Assembly: GCF_000257905.1 (NCBI RefSeq)
Contig: NZ_AJJL01000071.1
Location: 1 to 64,000, forward strand
DNA from: Streptococcus mitis SK579
Lineage (GTDB): Bacteria > Bacillota > Bacilli > Lactobacillales > Streptococcaceae
Length of the DNA stretch: 64,000 nucleotides
Reading direction: 5' to 3'
The number at the start of each line of letters is the position of its first letter. Within the stretch, counting starts at the first letter, position 1. The notes under the pieces were generated by a model, which was not told where the DNA came from, ran no database searches, and saw nothing but the letters and a program-made list of their open reading frames with translations. Positions 1-8,503 of the stretch are shown one piece after another. The position numbers and the translations under genes are program-made.

Positions 1-3000
1 ATTTCAATGCATCGTCAATAGCTTTCTTAGCTGCTTCTTTCGCTACTGGGTTTTCTTTTGCGATTTCTCCAGTACCAGCAGTTTTAGCTGCATCTACTGC
101 TTCTTTTGTTGTAACTTCAGGTTTTGCAATTTCAGCAAGAGCTTTTTCTTTATCAGCATTTACTTTTGCGATTGCTGCTGTTTTTTCAGCATCAGTAGCA
201 TTTGGAGTGTTATTGATGGCAGCAATTTGGGCTTCTGCTGCTTTTTCTACTGCCTCAATAGCTGGTTGTTTATCAAGAGTTACAAAGTCTGACAATGGTT
301 TTTTATCTGTAGAATCATCTGTATATGTTACTACAAGATTTCCAGCGTTATCTTTTTCTACTGATTTAATCTTAGTCTTAGCATCTGCAGCATCTACAGT
401 CTTACCTTTTTTGTCAGCTAAGTTAGCATCATCATTGTTATTAGAGTACTCAATTTGCAGTTTTTCTTTGATTTTATCCAACTCAGCATCTGTAACTTTA
501 GCTGGGTCTGCTACAGCAACTTTTTCAGTTGGAGCTGCAATGTCATATTTAGATGTTTGATTCTTAACTACGAATCGAGCATACCCTGGTTTTTCTTTCG
601 CGTTTTTATCTACATCTAGCGCTCTATAATCAGTGTTTGAAAGTTTACCATCGTTGTCTTTAGAAACGATAAAACTTGTCCACGCTTTTCCAGCTGTAAG
701 GTTTGTAGTGCCAGTCATCTTGATAGTAGCTGTTCTTTTATCTTCAGATACTGAACCTTCTCCTGTAACCACACCATTTTCAACTTTACCTGTTGTAAAT
801 CCATATTTATTCGCGTTATTCTCTTTAACATCTCCAGGTCCACGTAGGTAAAGATCTTTAACTTCATTTTCATCTGAACCTTTGAATGTTAAATCAGTGT
901 TTTCACCTGAATAAACATAGATTTCTTTGTTGGTTTGATTTGAGTATGGAAGTTCTACTGTTGGAGCTACGTTTACAAAATCTGCTAATGCTTTTGTATC
1001 TTTAGAACCATCTTTATAGGTTACTACAACATTATTTCCTTCTCTAGTAATACTTTCAATACGTTCAGCTTGATTATCAACAGCTTTACCTTGTTTATCA
1101 AGAAGATTTTTATCTGGGTTTGTAGTAGAGTATTGAATCTTAATACTGTCTTTAATCTGGTTAAACTCGTCTTCTGTGATATTATTAGCATTTGCTACAG
1201 TAACTTTTGTCTCTGGATCTTTAATATCATATTTTGCTGTTTGAGCTTTTAATTTGATAGTGAATGATCCTGGATCACTTGCATATGCCTGCTCTGTTGC
1301 AGTATTTTTGATATAGGCACCATCAGTATCGGTAGCCGTTGCATAGCGAGTTACAATTTTCAGCTCTCCTTCTGCTGTTTTAGGGAATGAACTTGCAGGA
1401 ATTCCAGAATTGTCTTTTGAAATGTTACCTTTAATTTTTACAATAGCAGGGGTCTCAGCTGTTGCTACTGTTTCAGTTGAAATTTTTTCAACTGTTGTAT
1501 TAAACTCATTATTTAAAATATTTGGATTTGATGCATCTTTAGGTGGTTGTTCTACATTTCCACCGCGGGTTATTGTTGCTGATGCTACTTTTCCACTATC
1601 ATCTTTAAATTTAATAGGAAGCTCAAAGTCTTCATTAGCATATACATAAACGTCTTTTTTACCATCTACAGAGAAAGGAATTTCAACTGTTGGTGCTTGG
1701 TTTGTACGTGCAACACTTGAAACTGGAGCAGTATCTACTGAATCATCATTATACGTAACAGTAACTGTTCCGTTGGCAACCGCGATTTCTTTCACTACTG
1801 AAGATCTAGGATTTACGACTTCTCCTTTTTTAGACGCTAGTCGAGCATCTTCTCTAGTTGCTTTATCAGAATATTGAATTTTAATTTCGTTTTTGATTTT
1901 GGTAATATCTGCTGGTGTTAGGCTATTGATATCGTTAACACCAATTTTATCAGCATTTGATTCTGGTAACTTGATACTATATTTGTATGTTTGAGACTTA
2001 AGAACAATTCTGAAGTATCCATCTGCATTTGCACCACTACTATTAGTTGACATTGTAGAACCATCTTTTGCAGTTATGCGAAGATAACGGTCACCCATAG
2101 CGAAGTTTTGATCTTCCGTCTTCGTATAGTTTCTATTACCCATGATAGTATCATTAGGTTGACCTGTCATTCTTACTGTTAATGGTGTATCTGTTTCTGT
2201 GGTGATTTTATTGAAATTATATCCATATCCATCTGTTACAGTTGTATCATTTACAGTTTTGAACTTTTGATTTGATGCTTGTGTTACTTCAGCGTATGTT
2301 ACTTTGTTCGTTGATGAGTTGATTTTAAATTCTACATTAGCTTCTTCTTTGTTATAAACATAGATTTCTTTTGTAGTATCATTTGAAAACTCTGCAGTGT
2401 AAGTAATGTTATCTACAGTTTTTGAAGTTTCTGTACGTAACGCATTCTCTTCATCCATCTCTTTACCGTTACGTGGGTCCTTAGAACCTGTATTTTCGAT
2501 TGAGTTAGAGTCAGAGTTTTTCTCTGTGTTTTCTGCTTTTTTACCTACAGTTGGTTTACCTTCAGTAGTATCTACTGCTGGAGTTTCTTTTTTCTCTACA
2601 GGTTTGTTTTTTAATTTTGAGCTTACTGTAGTGACAAGTTTATTGTAAGCCTCTGTTAGTTGAGCTTGAGTAGTTGCGTTCGCTAATGTAGCTTTTGCAG
2701 ATTCTAAGTCAGCTTTTAATACTCCAACACTTTCTTCCGTTTTGTTATCGTAAGAACCGTTAGAAAGTTTTGTCTCAATTTCTGAAATGTAGCTTTCAAG
2801 TTGGGTTTTGTTCAAAGCTGGAGCTTCTACAGATGGTGTATCTTGTTTGCTTAGCTCATTAGCTGATACAGCTCCATTACCTAAGAACATGAAAAGAGCA
2901 GCGACTGCTACACTAGCCGCTCCAAAGCTATATTTACGAATCGAATAACGCGTGACCTTTTCACGGTGCAAACGTTCAACACGACTCATGGAGTTTTTGT

Positions 3001-3007
3001 GTTCCAT
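1..3007 (-). CDS. YSIRK-type large surface protein, N-terminal part (3' end outside window)
   Basis: This is an open frame of about 1002 codons that runs off the left edge. The start at 3007 has an AAGGAG ribosome site at 3014-3019. Residues 21-32 form a YSIRK-x-SFGAAS signal motif, and cleavage is likely after the VSA at 47-49. This motif is typical of proteins exported at the division septum and anchored by sortase, but the LPxTG end is not in the window. After a charged helical stretch (about 50-190) come three related modules of roughly 240 residues. Each has a YVY-containing strand (about residues 215, 450 and 694) and a motif like KYDI...I(K/Q)I(Q/E)YS. From about residue 912 the sequence becomes Ala/Lys/Glu-rich helical repeats resembling DUF1542. 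It is probably an adhesin; the ligand cannot be told from sequence. Confidence 0.85.
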   Translation of the reverse strand, partial: MEHKNSMSRVERLHREKVTRYSIRKYSFGAASVAVAALFMFLGNGAVSANELSKQDTPSVEAPALNKTQLESYISEIETKLSNGSYDNKTEESVGVLKADLESAKATLANATTQAQLTEAYNKLVTTVSSKLKNKPVEKKETPAVDTTEGKPTVGKKAENTEKNSDSNSIENTGSKDPRNGKEMDEENALRTETSKTVDNITYTAEFSNDTTKEIYVYNKEEANVEFKINSSTNKVTYAEVTQASNQKFKTVNDTTVTDGYGYNFNKITTETDTPLTVRMTGQPNDTIMGNRNYTKTEDQNFAMGDRYLRITAKDGSTMSTNSSGANADGYFRIVLKSQTYKYSIKLPESNADKIGVNDINSLTPADITKIKNEIKIQYSDKATREDARLASKKGEVVNPRSSVVKEIAVANGTVTVTYNDDSVDTAPVSSVARTNQAPTVEIPFSVDGKKDVYVYANEDFELPIKFKDDSGKVASATITRGGNVEQPPKDASNPNILNNEFNTTVEKISTETVATAETPAIVKIKGNISKDNSGIPASSFPKTAEGELKIVTRYATATDTDGAYIKNTATEQAYASDPGSFTIKLKAQTAKYDIKDPETKVTVANANNITEDEFNQIKDSIKIQYSTTNPDKNLLDKQGKAVDNQAERIESITREGNNVVVTYKDGSKDTKALADFVNVAPTVELPYSNQTNKEIYVYSGENTDLTFKGSDENEVKDLYLRGPGDVKENNANKYGFTTGKVENGVVTGEGSVSEDKRTATIKMTGTTNLTAGKAWTSFIVSKDNDGKLSNTDYRALDVDKNAKEKPGYARFVVKNQTSKYDIAAPTEKVAVADPAKVTDAELDKIKEKLQIEYSNNNDDANLADKKGKTVDAADAKTKIKSVEKDNAGNLVVTYTDDSTDKKPLSDFVTLDKQPAIEAVEKAAEAQIAAINNTPNATDAEKTAAIAKVNADKEKALAEIAKPEVTTKEAVDAAKTAGTGEIAKENPVAKEAAKKAIDDALK

Positions 3008-3416
3008 TTTTTTCTCCTTTTGGAATTAGTTGATTTAGCTTCCACATAACAAAATTTATTACTTAAAACGAATAAGCAATATTCTCTTATGCATGCAGAA
3101 ACCTACACTCATATTCTATCTTATTTTCAATATATATGCAAACTTTTCGACTTCAAAATTTCGCAAAAAAAAAAAAACTTTTGGGAAAGTGGTGAATTTT
3201 CAGAAAGTTTAATTTTGCATTTTTTTACACTTATATATATATATATTTAATCGCTATATTATACTGGTGTATTTTAGTGCGATTTATACTTGATTGTAGA
3301 AGATATTGCATATATATAATTATAATTCGAGTAAGTTTAAAAAACGAAAACAAGCGTTAACTATTGGCCAAAAATAAAACATGCTACCTACTTCGATAAC
3401 ATGTCCCCATTCTCAT
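3008..3416. other. Intergenic AT-rich stretch without a gene
   Basis: Apart from the promoter and ribosome site of the surface protein gene, I see only AT-rich DNA, including an A-run near 3166-3177 and an (AT)n run near 3231-3247. No coding frame with a ribosome site and no clear RNA gene is visible. Confidence 0.6.
3113..3141 (-). promoter_or_regulatory. Probable sigma-70 promoter of the surface protein gene
   Basis: On the minus strand TTGCAT (3136-3141) is followed after 17 bases by TAGAAT (3113-3118). This would give a leader of about 100 bases. It is a sequence match only. Confidence 0.45.
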
Positions 3417-3838
3417 TTATAGCAAGGCCTCAAACTCTGCGACAGTCATGCCCAACTGCTCACTCGCAAATTCGGAAGTTAAAACATGTTGGTGGACTAA
3501 GTCTAGAAATGTAAAGATTTTCCCACGCTCTAGACCTTGTTCAATACCTTCAGCCCTAGCTGTTTCCAAGGCGTAGTCCTGTGCTAACAAAGCTTGTTCT
3601 TCGCGCATACGTAGTTGACTAAACATCTTCCTGTCCTCCTCGGACCAGCTCTTATAGTCTAGCAGTTGGTCTGCCTGACTGATGGCTCGCTCGGGTTCTT
3701 GGGTAAAGGGTTTATTACCAAAAAACTCCAACCACGACTTGCGAATCTTATCTTTGCTGGTTTCTCTGTATTTTTTTAGTTCCAAGAATGCCATCTTAAC
3801 CAGATGGTTTTCTTGTCCATTAGTGCTGGTCTTACAAC
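3417..3838 (-). pseudogene. Duplicated C-terminal fragment of an Rpn-family nuclease/transposase
   Basis: This stretch repeats the 3' end of the broken gene at 3832-4724 and lies directly behind it. Its reading frame keeps the segment from QENHLVKMAF through LDYKSWSEEDRKMF to the final EFEALL without interruption, but lacks the N-terminal PD-(D/E)XK nuclease part. An ATG in the joint (3848) could open it, but I see no convincing ribosome site. It shows what the undamaged C-terminus of the family looks like and reveals the 19-base deletion in the upstream copy. Confidence 0.75.
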
Positions 3839-4236
3839 AACGCCTCAAACTCAGCGACAGTCATGCCCAATTGCTCACTCGCAAATTCGGAAGTTAAAAC
3901 ATGTTGGCGTACTAAATCTAGAAAGGTAAAGATTTGTCCTTCAACTTTTCCACGCTCTAATCCTTTTTCAATACCTTGTTCAATACCTTCGGCCCTAGCT
4001 GTTTCCAAGGCGTAGTCCTGTGCTAACAAAGCTTGTTCTTCGCGCATACGTAGTTGACTAAACATCTTCTCTTATAGTCTAGCAGTTGGTCTGCCTGACT
4101 GATGGCTCGCTCGGGTTCTTGGGTAAAGGGTTTATTACCGAAAAACTCCAACCATGGCTTGCGAATCTTGTCTTTGCTGGTTTCTCTGTATTTTTTTAGT
4201 TCCAAGAATGCCATTTTGACTAGATGGTTTTCTTGA
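3417..4236. repeat. Tandem duplication of about 0.4 kb (3' end of the Rpn gene)
   Basis: Bases 3417-3815 and 3839-4236 are near-identical direct repeats. Both run from the codons for QENHLVKMAF to the stop codon. They differ by scattered substitutions, by an 18-21 base length difference in the codons for the GIEQG(IEKG)LERGK stretch, and by the 19-base deletion in the right copy. The divergence suggests that the duplication is not very recent. Confidence 0.8.
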
Positions 4237-4724
4237 CAGTTATTTGTAATAGTTAAGGCCTCACCTGTCGTATCCTCGCGCATACTAAAGCTATGGAAAG
4301 CCAAGTCATCCGAGAAGTAGTTGCTGTCCACGATTGCGATAGCGTAAACAGGTGCGATGTGTTTGTAACTCTGATGAGTATCACCTTCTCGTTGACGAAT
4401 TTTTTCTAGGTTTTGATTGACCTGACTGCACAAGTAAGCCCACAGGCGATTGATGAAAAAATTCTGATGATGTACCTGAATTTCAATAATAACCTGTGTC
4501 CCATTGTCCAACTCCGCTAAGACGTCTATACTAGTATAGAAATCCTGGGCCGAGTAAGGCATTGAAGGTAAGACATGAATATTGCTTCCCTCCAAAATGG
4601 TCACATTTTTGGCTGGTAAGTCCAGCATATCGCGGATAAATTGACAAGTGATTTCTGGATTGCTAAAGATTTTCTTAGCAACCAAATCATTGGTTGGGCT
4701 GATGCCCGGATGACGTACAGTCAA
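3832..4724 (-). pseudogene. Rpn-family recombination-promoting nuclease (PD-(D/E)XK transposase-like), frameshifted
   Basis: The product resembles the Rpn/PD-(D/E)XK 'transposase' family, DNA nucleases linked to RecA-independent recombination. The N-terminal part has SPTNDLVAKKIF and the nuclease core DVLAELDNGTQVIIEIQ. The likely start is the TTG at 4724: AGGAG lies 7 bases before it, and an extended -10 (TGCTATAAT) just upstream means the in-frame ATG at 4751 would not be transcribed. Compared with the duplicated copy, 19 bases are missing after codons for LDYK (near 4068). The first frame therefore ends at 4023 with a foreign tail, and the true C-terminus continues in another frame to 3832. 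Probably inactive. Confidence 0.8.
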
Positions 4725-4971
4725 ATTGCTTCTCCTTTCATTATAGCACATTTTTAAATCTAGGTTTACTAGATTATCTGGCTCTATCTATTTATTCGGA
4801 AAAGGAAATGAATTGTTAAGATATTTTATTTTAACTGAAATATGAACCTTAGCAAGCAGTTGTCTATCCAAAGTCAGATTTAGATAGAGATTCAAAGTTC
4901 TACCAGTAGCCAAACTCAGAGTTAGTATGATCAGATTTTTTTAGTTGCCCCAGCTTGAAACTGACGGATTA

Positions 4972-5076
4972 ATACTCAATGAAAATCAAAGAGACAACTA
5001 GGAAGCTAGCCACAGGCTGTACTTGAGTAGAGTAAGGCGACTCTGACGTGGTTTGAAGAGATTTTCGAAGAAGTAT
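4972..5076 (-). repeat. BOX element, A-C type (first copy)
   Basis: It begins ATACTCAATGAAAATCAAAG, contains AGGAAGCTAGCC and GTAAGGCGACTCTGACG (close to the known BOXA1R primer core), and ends GATTTTCGAAGAAGTAT. There is no boxB insert. Read on the minus strand it is boxA then boxC. Confidence 0.85.
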
Positions 5077-5172
5077 AAGCTCATCCTGATGAATAACACC
5101 ATATCCACCTATAGCCAGTTAAACTCAAATCTTCGTTTCTAAAGAAGTACTAGTAGATTGAACTATACCATC

Positions 5173-5216
5173 TTATTAACAACTTTATCCACAGCTGTGG
5201 ATAAAGTTGTTAATAA
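5173..5216. promoter_or_regulatory. 44-bp perfect palindrome with two DnaA boxes
   Basis: Each 22-base arm is the exact reverse complement of the other, meeting between 5194 and 5195. Each arm carries one exact TTATCCACA DnaA box (5185-5193 on plus, 5196-5204 on minus), separated by 2 bases. DnaA binding is inferred from the consensus. Confidence 0.7.
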
Positions 5217-5359
5217 CTAAAAATCCTTTCCTACATTCACAAAAGCTTTTATTACAATATGAAATGTCCAAACTTTTCTGACTAACTACTGTTCTCTACC
5301 AAGGTCCCTCTCCTCCTAGTTAATAAGTAACATTCAAATTCTCTCCGCGTCAACAAGTA

Positions 5360-5463
5360 ATACTCAATCAAAATCAAAGAGCAAACTAGGAAGCTAGCTA
5401 CAGGATATACTTGAGTAGAGTAAGGCGACGCTGATGTGGTTTGAAGAGATTTTCGAAAAGTGT
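5360..5463 (-). repeat. BOX element, A-C type (second copy)
   Basis: It has the same layout as the copy at 4972: ATACTCAATCAAAATCAAAG, AGGAAGCTAGCTAC, GTAAGGCGACGCTGATG, GATTTTCGAAAAGTG. The boxA end is slightly worn (AAGTGTGAA instead of GAGTAT). Confidence 0.85.
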
Positions 5464-5575
5464 GAAACAGTATTGTTTACAAAGATTAGCGTACTTCACC
5501 CTTGATATTTACTACATAGACTATCATTTCAAAAAGAAAAATCCCTAAACTCCAAATAGCAATAATTAATCATAT

Positions 5576-5707
5576 CTATCCACAACTTGTCCACAATCTG
5601 TGGATAACTTCTGTGAATTATCCAATTTATAAGAACTCTTTTACTCTCAGTTGGCTACTATTTCTAAGGTTAATGAGATTTTCCCACTCTTATAAATCTG
5701 TGGAAAA
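5576..5707. promoter_or_regulatory. Second group of DnaA-box sequences
   Basis: Seen here are CTATCCACA (5576-5584), TTGTCCACA (5587-5595), an exact TTATCCACA on the minus strand (5599-5607), TTATCCAAT (5618-5626), and TTTTCCACA on the minus strand (5699-5707). The exact box and TTTTCCACA fit TTWTNCACA; the others have one or two mismatches. Confidence 0.55.
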
Positions 5708-5809
5708 GTCTGAAAATAACTCCATTGTCAAGAAACAATACAAAGCTTACAAAAGAACCAAAAAACACCTCTCTGAATGTTCATTCCAGAGAGATGTTTC
5801 TTTTGTCTT

Positions 5810-5959
5810 ATACTCAATGAAAATCAAAGAGCAAACTAAGAAGCTAGCCGCAGACTGCTCAAAACACTGTTTTGAGGTTGTAGATAAGACTGACGAAGTC
5901 AGTCACATATATACGGCAAGGCGAAGCTGACGCGGTTTGAAGAGATTTTCGAAGAGTAT
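5810..5959 (-). repeat. BOX element, A-B-C type
   Basis: It carries the BOX ends ATACTCAATGAAAATCAAAG and GATTTTCGAAGAGTAT and the core ACGGCAAGGCGAAGCTGACG. Between them is an extra stretch of about 45 bases with short inverted repeats (CTCAAAACACTGTTTTGAG; GACTGACGAAGTCAGTC), which I read as one boxB unit. It ends 7 bases past the stop of the SPFH gene and may act in its 3' end. Confidence 0.85.
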
Positions 5960-5966
5960 TAGTCTA

Positions 5967-6866
5967 TTATTTCTTCTCAGCACGGAGGGCTGACAAGATT
6001 TGTGTACGGATATCATCCACACCATTTGGCGTATTTGGTAAAAAGATAGTTTGATTTCCTTTAGAAGCAAATGTATTCAAGGTATCCAAATATTGGTTGG
6101 TCAAGAGGATGGACATGATTTGCTCTTCTGTCATGCCAACATTAGCTTCCTTGAGTTCTGTGATAGACTCTGCCAATCCATCCACAATCGCCTTACGTTG
6201 TTGGGCAATCCCCACACCATGAAGGCGGTCTTTTTCTGCTTCGGCTTCAGCTGCAGTGACAATTTTAATCTTGTCGGCTTCTGCCAATTCTTGCGCTGCG
6301 ACCCGCTTGCGTTGCGCCGCATTGATTTCATTCATGGATTGCTTAACTTCTGCATCTGGTTCGACCTTGGTAATCAAGGTTTTCACAATAATGTAGCCGT
6401 AAGTTGTCATTTCTTCCGCCACTTGGTGCTGGACTTCAAGGGCAATCTCGTCTTTTTTCTCAAACAATTCATCCAAAGTTAATTTTGGAACAGAAGAACG
6501 AAGGGCATCTTCGATATAAGATTTAATCTGAGATTCTGGACGCATGAGTTTATAGTAAGCATCTGTCACGCTCTGTTCATTGACACGGTACTGAGTCGCC
6601 ACATTCATCATAACGAACACATTGTCCTTGGTCTTAGTCTCAACTACAATATCGCTTTGCAACAAGCGCAACTGAATCCGCGCTGCAATCGAGTCAATCC
6701 CAAAAGGCAAGCGAATGTGAATACCGCTATTGGCAACCTTTTGGTATTTCCCAAAGCGTTCAATAATCGCCACCGACTGCTGACGAACCACATAAACTGT
6801 ACTCAGTGTGACTATCACCAATAGGAGCACACAAACCACCACAAAAATCATCAAAAATGTTGCCAT
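5967..6866 (-). CDS. SPFH/Band 7 (stomatin/prohibitin-like) membrane protein
   Basis: The 299-residue protein has one N-terminal membrane segment (about 1-25), then a Band 7/SPFH domain starting near VVRQQSVAIIERFGKYQKV. The C-terminal half is Ala/Glu-rich coiled coil (AAEAEAEKDRLHG). Such proteins form oligomers in membrane microdomains; no enzymatic role is implied. The start at 6866 is chosen because GGAGG lies 8 bases before it; an in-frame ATG 15 bases upstream lacks a site. It stands alone, and its 3' end abuts a BOX element. Confidence 0.9.
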   Translation of the reverse strand: MATFLMIFVVVCVLLLVIVTLSTVYVVRQQSVAIIERFGKYQKVANSGIHIRLPFGIDSIAARIQLRLLQSDIVVETKTKDNVFVMMNVATQYRVNEQSVTDAYYKLMRPESQIKSYIEDALRSSVPKLTLDELFEKKDEIALEVQHQVAEEMTTYGYIIVKTLITKVEPDAEVKQSMNEINAAQRKRVAAQELAEADKIKIVTAAEAEAEKDRLHGVGIAQQRKAIVDGLAESITELKEANVGMTEEQIMSILLTNQYLDTLNTFASKGNQTIFLPNTPNGVDDIRTQILSALRAEKK

Positions 6867-7143
6867 TATCGTGACCTCCATTATTATTTTTTCCTGTATT
6901 ATAGCACATTTAAAGAAGGCTGTGCAGTTTTTACTGCGATTTTTCCTGAAATGTCAATAATTAGAGGTGAATTGTCACATTGTCGTCTAATACCTAACTA
7001 AAACAACTCTTTATAAAATGCAATCGTTTCTTTTTCATTACATTAACTTCTATAGAATCTACATCAATAGTCAGGGAATAACTTGCCTTAACTTTTCCCT
7101 CGTGCTATACTAGTGATTGAAATTAATAAATAGGAGATATTTC

Positions 7144-8001
7144 ATGAAAACAGCAAAAACTACTGTTACAATCCTTTCTGCACTTGCTTCTGTCGTCTTA
7201 TTGTCTAGTTGTGCAACAAAGTCTACAGAAACACAGACAAGCAATAATAACTCATCTGATAATCAAATTACAATGACATATGACCAACTACGGTCAAGAG
7301 AAAACACTATGTCAACCCTTTGGTACCAAAAATCAGCTGAAACTAAAGCTTTATACATACAGGGTTATAACGTTGCAACAAATCACCTAAAGGAATTGCT
7401 CAAAACAGAATCAGACAAACCTTACTCTATCGTTTTAGACTTGGATGAAACTGTCCTAGATAATAGCCCTTATCAAGTACAAAATGTCAAAGACGGTACC
7501 GCATTTACACCCGAAAATTGGGATGTTTGGGTTCAAAAAGCTGCAGCAAAAGCCGTCCCAGGTGCCAAGGATTTTCTTCAGTTTGCTGATCAAAACGGTG
7601 TCCAAATCTACTATATTTCTGACCGCTCAGCTAATCAAGTAGATGCTACTATTAAAAATCTTGAAAGTGAAGGAATTCCTGTTCAAGGACGTGATCATCT
7701 CATGTTCTTAGAAAGTGGTGTAAAATCCAAAGAAGGTCGTCGCCAAAAAGTTCAAGAAAAAACAAATCTTATCTTATTGTTTGGTGATAACCTCGTAGAC
7801 TTTGCAGATTTTTCTAAGACTTCTGAATCTGACCGCGATAAACAACTTGAAGAATTGCAAAAAGAATTTGGTGAAAAATTCATCATCTTCCCAAATCCAA
7901 TGTACGGATCATGGGAATCAGCTGTATACGGTGGTAACAAACTAGATGCTAAAGGTCAAGTAGAAGAACGCCAAAAAGCCTTGCAAGGTTTTGATAAATA
8001 A
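7144..8001 (+). CDS. Lipoprotein acid phosphatase, class C / e(P4) family
   Basis: The 285-residue secreted lipoprotein has a short signal ending in the lipobox LLSSC (Cys near residue 22). The HAD phosphatase motif DLDETVLDNSPYQ supplies the catalytic Asp pair; a second motif with YYISDRS and a later GDNLVDFADF fit the class C acid phosphatase (e(P4), LppC) family. These enzymes remove phosphate from nucleotides and other small esters outside the cell, serving nutrient scavenging. TAGGAG at 7131-7136 fixes the start at 7144; an upstream TTG in frame (7117) would overlap this site. It is followed by a strong terminator. Confidence 0.92.
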   Translation: MKTAKTTVTILSALASVVLLSSCATKSTETQTSNNNSSDNQITMTYDQLRSRENTMSTLWYQKSAETKALYIQGYNVATNHLKELLKTESDKPYSIVLDLDETVLDNSPYQVQNVKDGTAFTPENWDVWVQKAAAKAVPGAKDFLQFADQNGVQIYYISDRSANQVDATIKNLESEGIPVQGRDHLMFLESGVKSKEGRRQKVQEKTNLILLFGDNLVDFADFSKTSESDRDKQLEELQKEFGEKFIIFPNPMYGSWESAVYGGNKLDAKGQVEERQKALQGFDK

Positions 8002-8049
8002 AACAAATAAGCTGATTCTACATAAAATTAGGCTAACTTACAATCTTCA

Positions 8050-8103
8050 AAAAGTGGGTAGGAAGGAATTCTGATAATCAGAAAACTTTCCTATCCACTT
8101 TTA
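8050..8103 (+). terminator. Terminator of the acid phosphatase gene
   Basis: A long hairpin with AAAAGTGGGTAGGAA pairing with TTCCTATCCACTTTT encloses an inner TTCTGAT/ATCAGAA stem. It is AT-flanked and 50 bases behind the stop codon. Confidence 0.8.
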
Positions 8104-8202
8104 TAATTGATATAACATCAAGCTTTTATACATCTGATACTATACGTTTTTTGATTTTAAAGACTTTTTGCCTATCCCCTATATTTCAAAAATTAAACAA
8201 TA

Positions 8203-8231
8203 TTGATGATCCAAATTTAATGTGGTATACT
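8203..8231 (+). promoter_or_regulatory. Promoter of the Fst-like toxin mRNA
   Basis: TTGATG (8203-8208), 17 bases, then TATACT (8226-8231) with the extended TGG before it. The start of transcription would be near 8238, giving a leader of about 52 bases. Confidence 0.65.
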
Positions 8232-8289
8232 ATTTTTGTCATCGGTTACCGATTACGTTCCTTACGGTTCGTGAGAGGAGGTGAAACTA

Positions 8290-8388
8290 ATGAGCCTTAT
8301 ACCTGAGCTTGCTCTTACTATTATAGCAGATGTTATAGCAGGAATTATCTTGTATTTCATCTGCAGATGGCTAGATAGTAAGAAGTAG
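8290..8388 (+). CDS. Fst-like hydrophobic toxin peptide (type I toxin-antitoxin)
   Basis: This 32-codon gene has a strong AGGAGG (8276-8281) 8 bases before its ATG. The peptide has a short N-terminus, one membrane helix (ALTIIADVIAGIILYFIC) and a charged tail RWLDSKK. That matches the plan of Fst/Ldr-type toxins of Gram-positive type I systems (about 30-35 residues, hydrophobic middle, charged C-terminus). The leader can fold into a hairpin (TTACG/CGTGA extended by TTCC/GGAG) that hides part of the ribosome site, as in Fst mRNAs. The mRNA would end at the shared terminator at 8436-8472. Homology is inferred from pattern; the antisense RNA opposite supports it. Confidence 0.75.
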   Translation: MSLIPELALTIIADVIAGIILYFICRWLDSKK

Positions 8389-8435
8389 ACCGAATGACTA
8401 GCCTATAAACACCCGTTAAATCTCTAAGATACGTC

Positions 8436-8472
8436 AAAAAAGCCCTTAACTATGGCAGTAGTTAGGGGCTTT
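8436..8472. terminator. Bidirectional terminator shared by toxin and antitoxin RNA
   Basis: AGCCCTTAACTA pairs with TAGTTAGGGGCT across a 6-base loop. A-rich DNA on the left gives U-runs for the minus-strand RNA; TTT follows on the right. Confidence 0.8.
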
Positions 8473-8497
8473 GGTGTTCTAATGAACCTTATCCGAT
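8436..8497 (-). ncRNA. Candidate antitoxin RNA (RNAII-like) of the Fst-like locus
   Basis: A minus-strand promoter (TTGAAA 8527-8532, 17 bases, TAGAAT 8504-8509) would start an RNA near 8497. The RNA would stop in the bidirectional hairpin at 8436-8472, giving about 60 bases. Its 5' part (8479-8494) is the complement of a sequence nearly identical to 8287-8303, the start-codon region of the toxin mRNA (CTAATGAxCCTTAT). Together with the shared terminator it could pair with the toxin mRNA and block translation, the layout of par/Fst systems. Confidence 0.7.
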
Positions 8498-8503
8498 AAA
8501 ATT

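Larger units (their letters stand above)
4752..5966. other. 1.2-kb stretch without a credible gene: BOX elements and DnaA boxes
   Basis: No open frame here has a good start and coding character. The only longer frame (5613-5930) runs through a BOX element and looks accidental. The stretch contains three BOX repeats, two groups of DnaA-box sequences (5185-5204 and 5576-5707), and a hairpin near 5763-5800 (ACCTCTCTGAATG paired with CATTCCAGAGAGAT) that looks like an orphan terminator. From 4752 to 4971 I see nothing specific. Confidence 0.7.

Noticed and set aside
5613..5930. 105-codon open frame on plus strand
   Set aside because: It runs through a hairpin and most of a BOX element, has no ribosome site and no protein-like family pattern.
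6051..6482. 143-codon plus-strand frame opposite the SPFH gene
   Set aside because: It is a shadow of the well-supported minus-strand gene and has no ribosome site.
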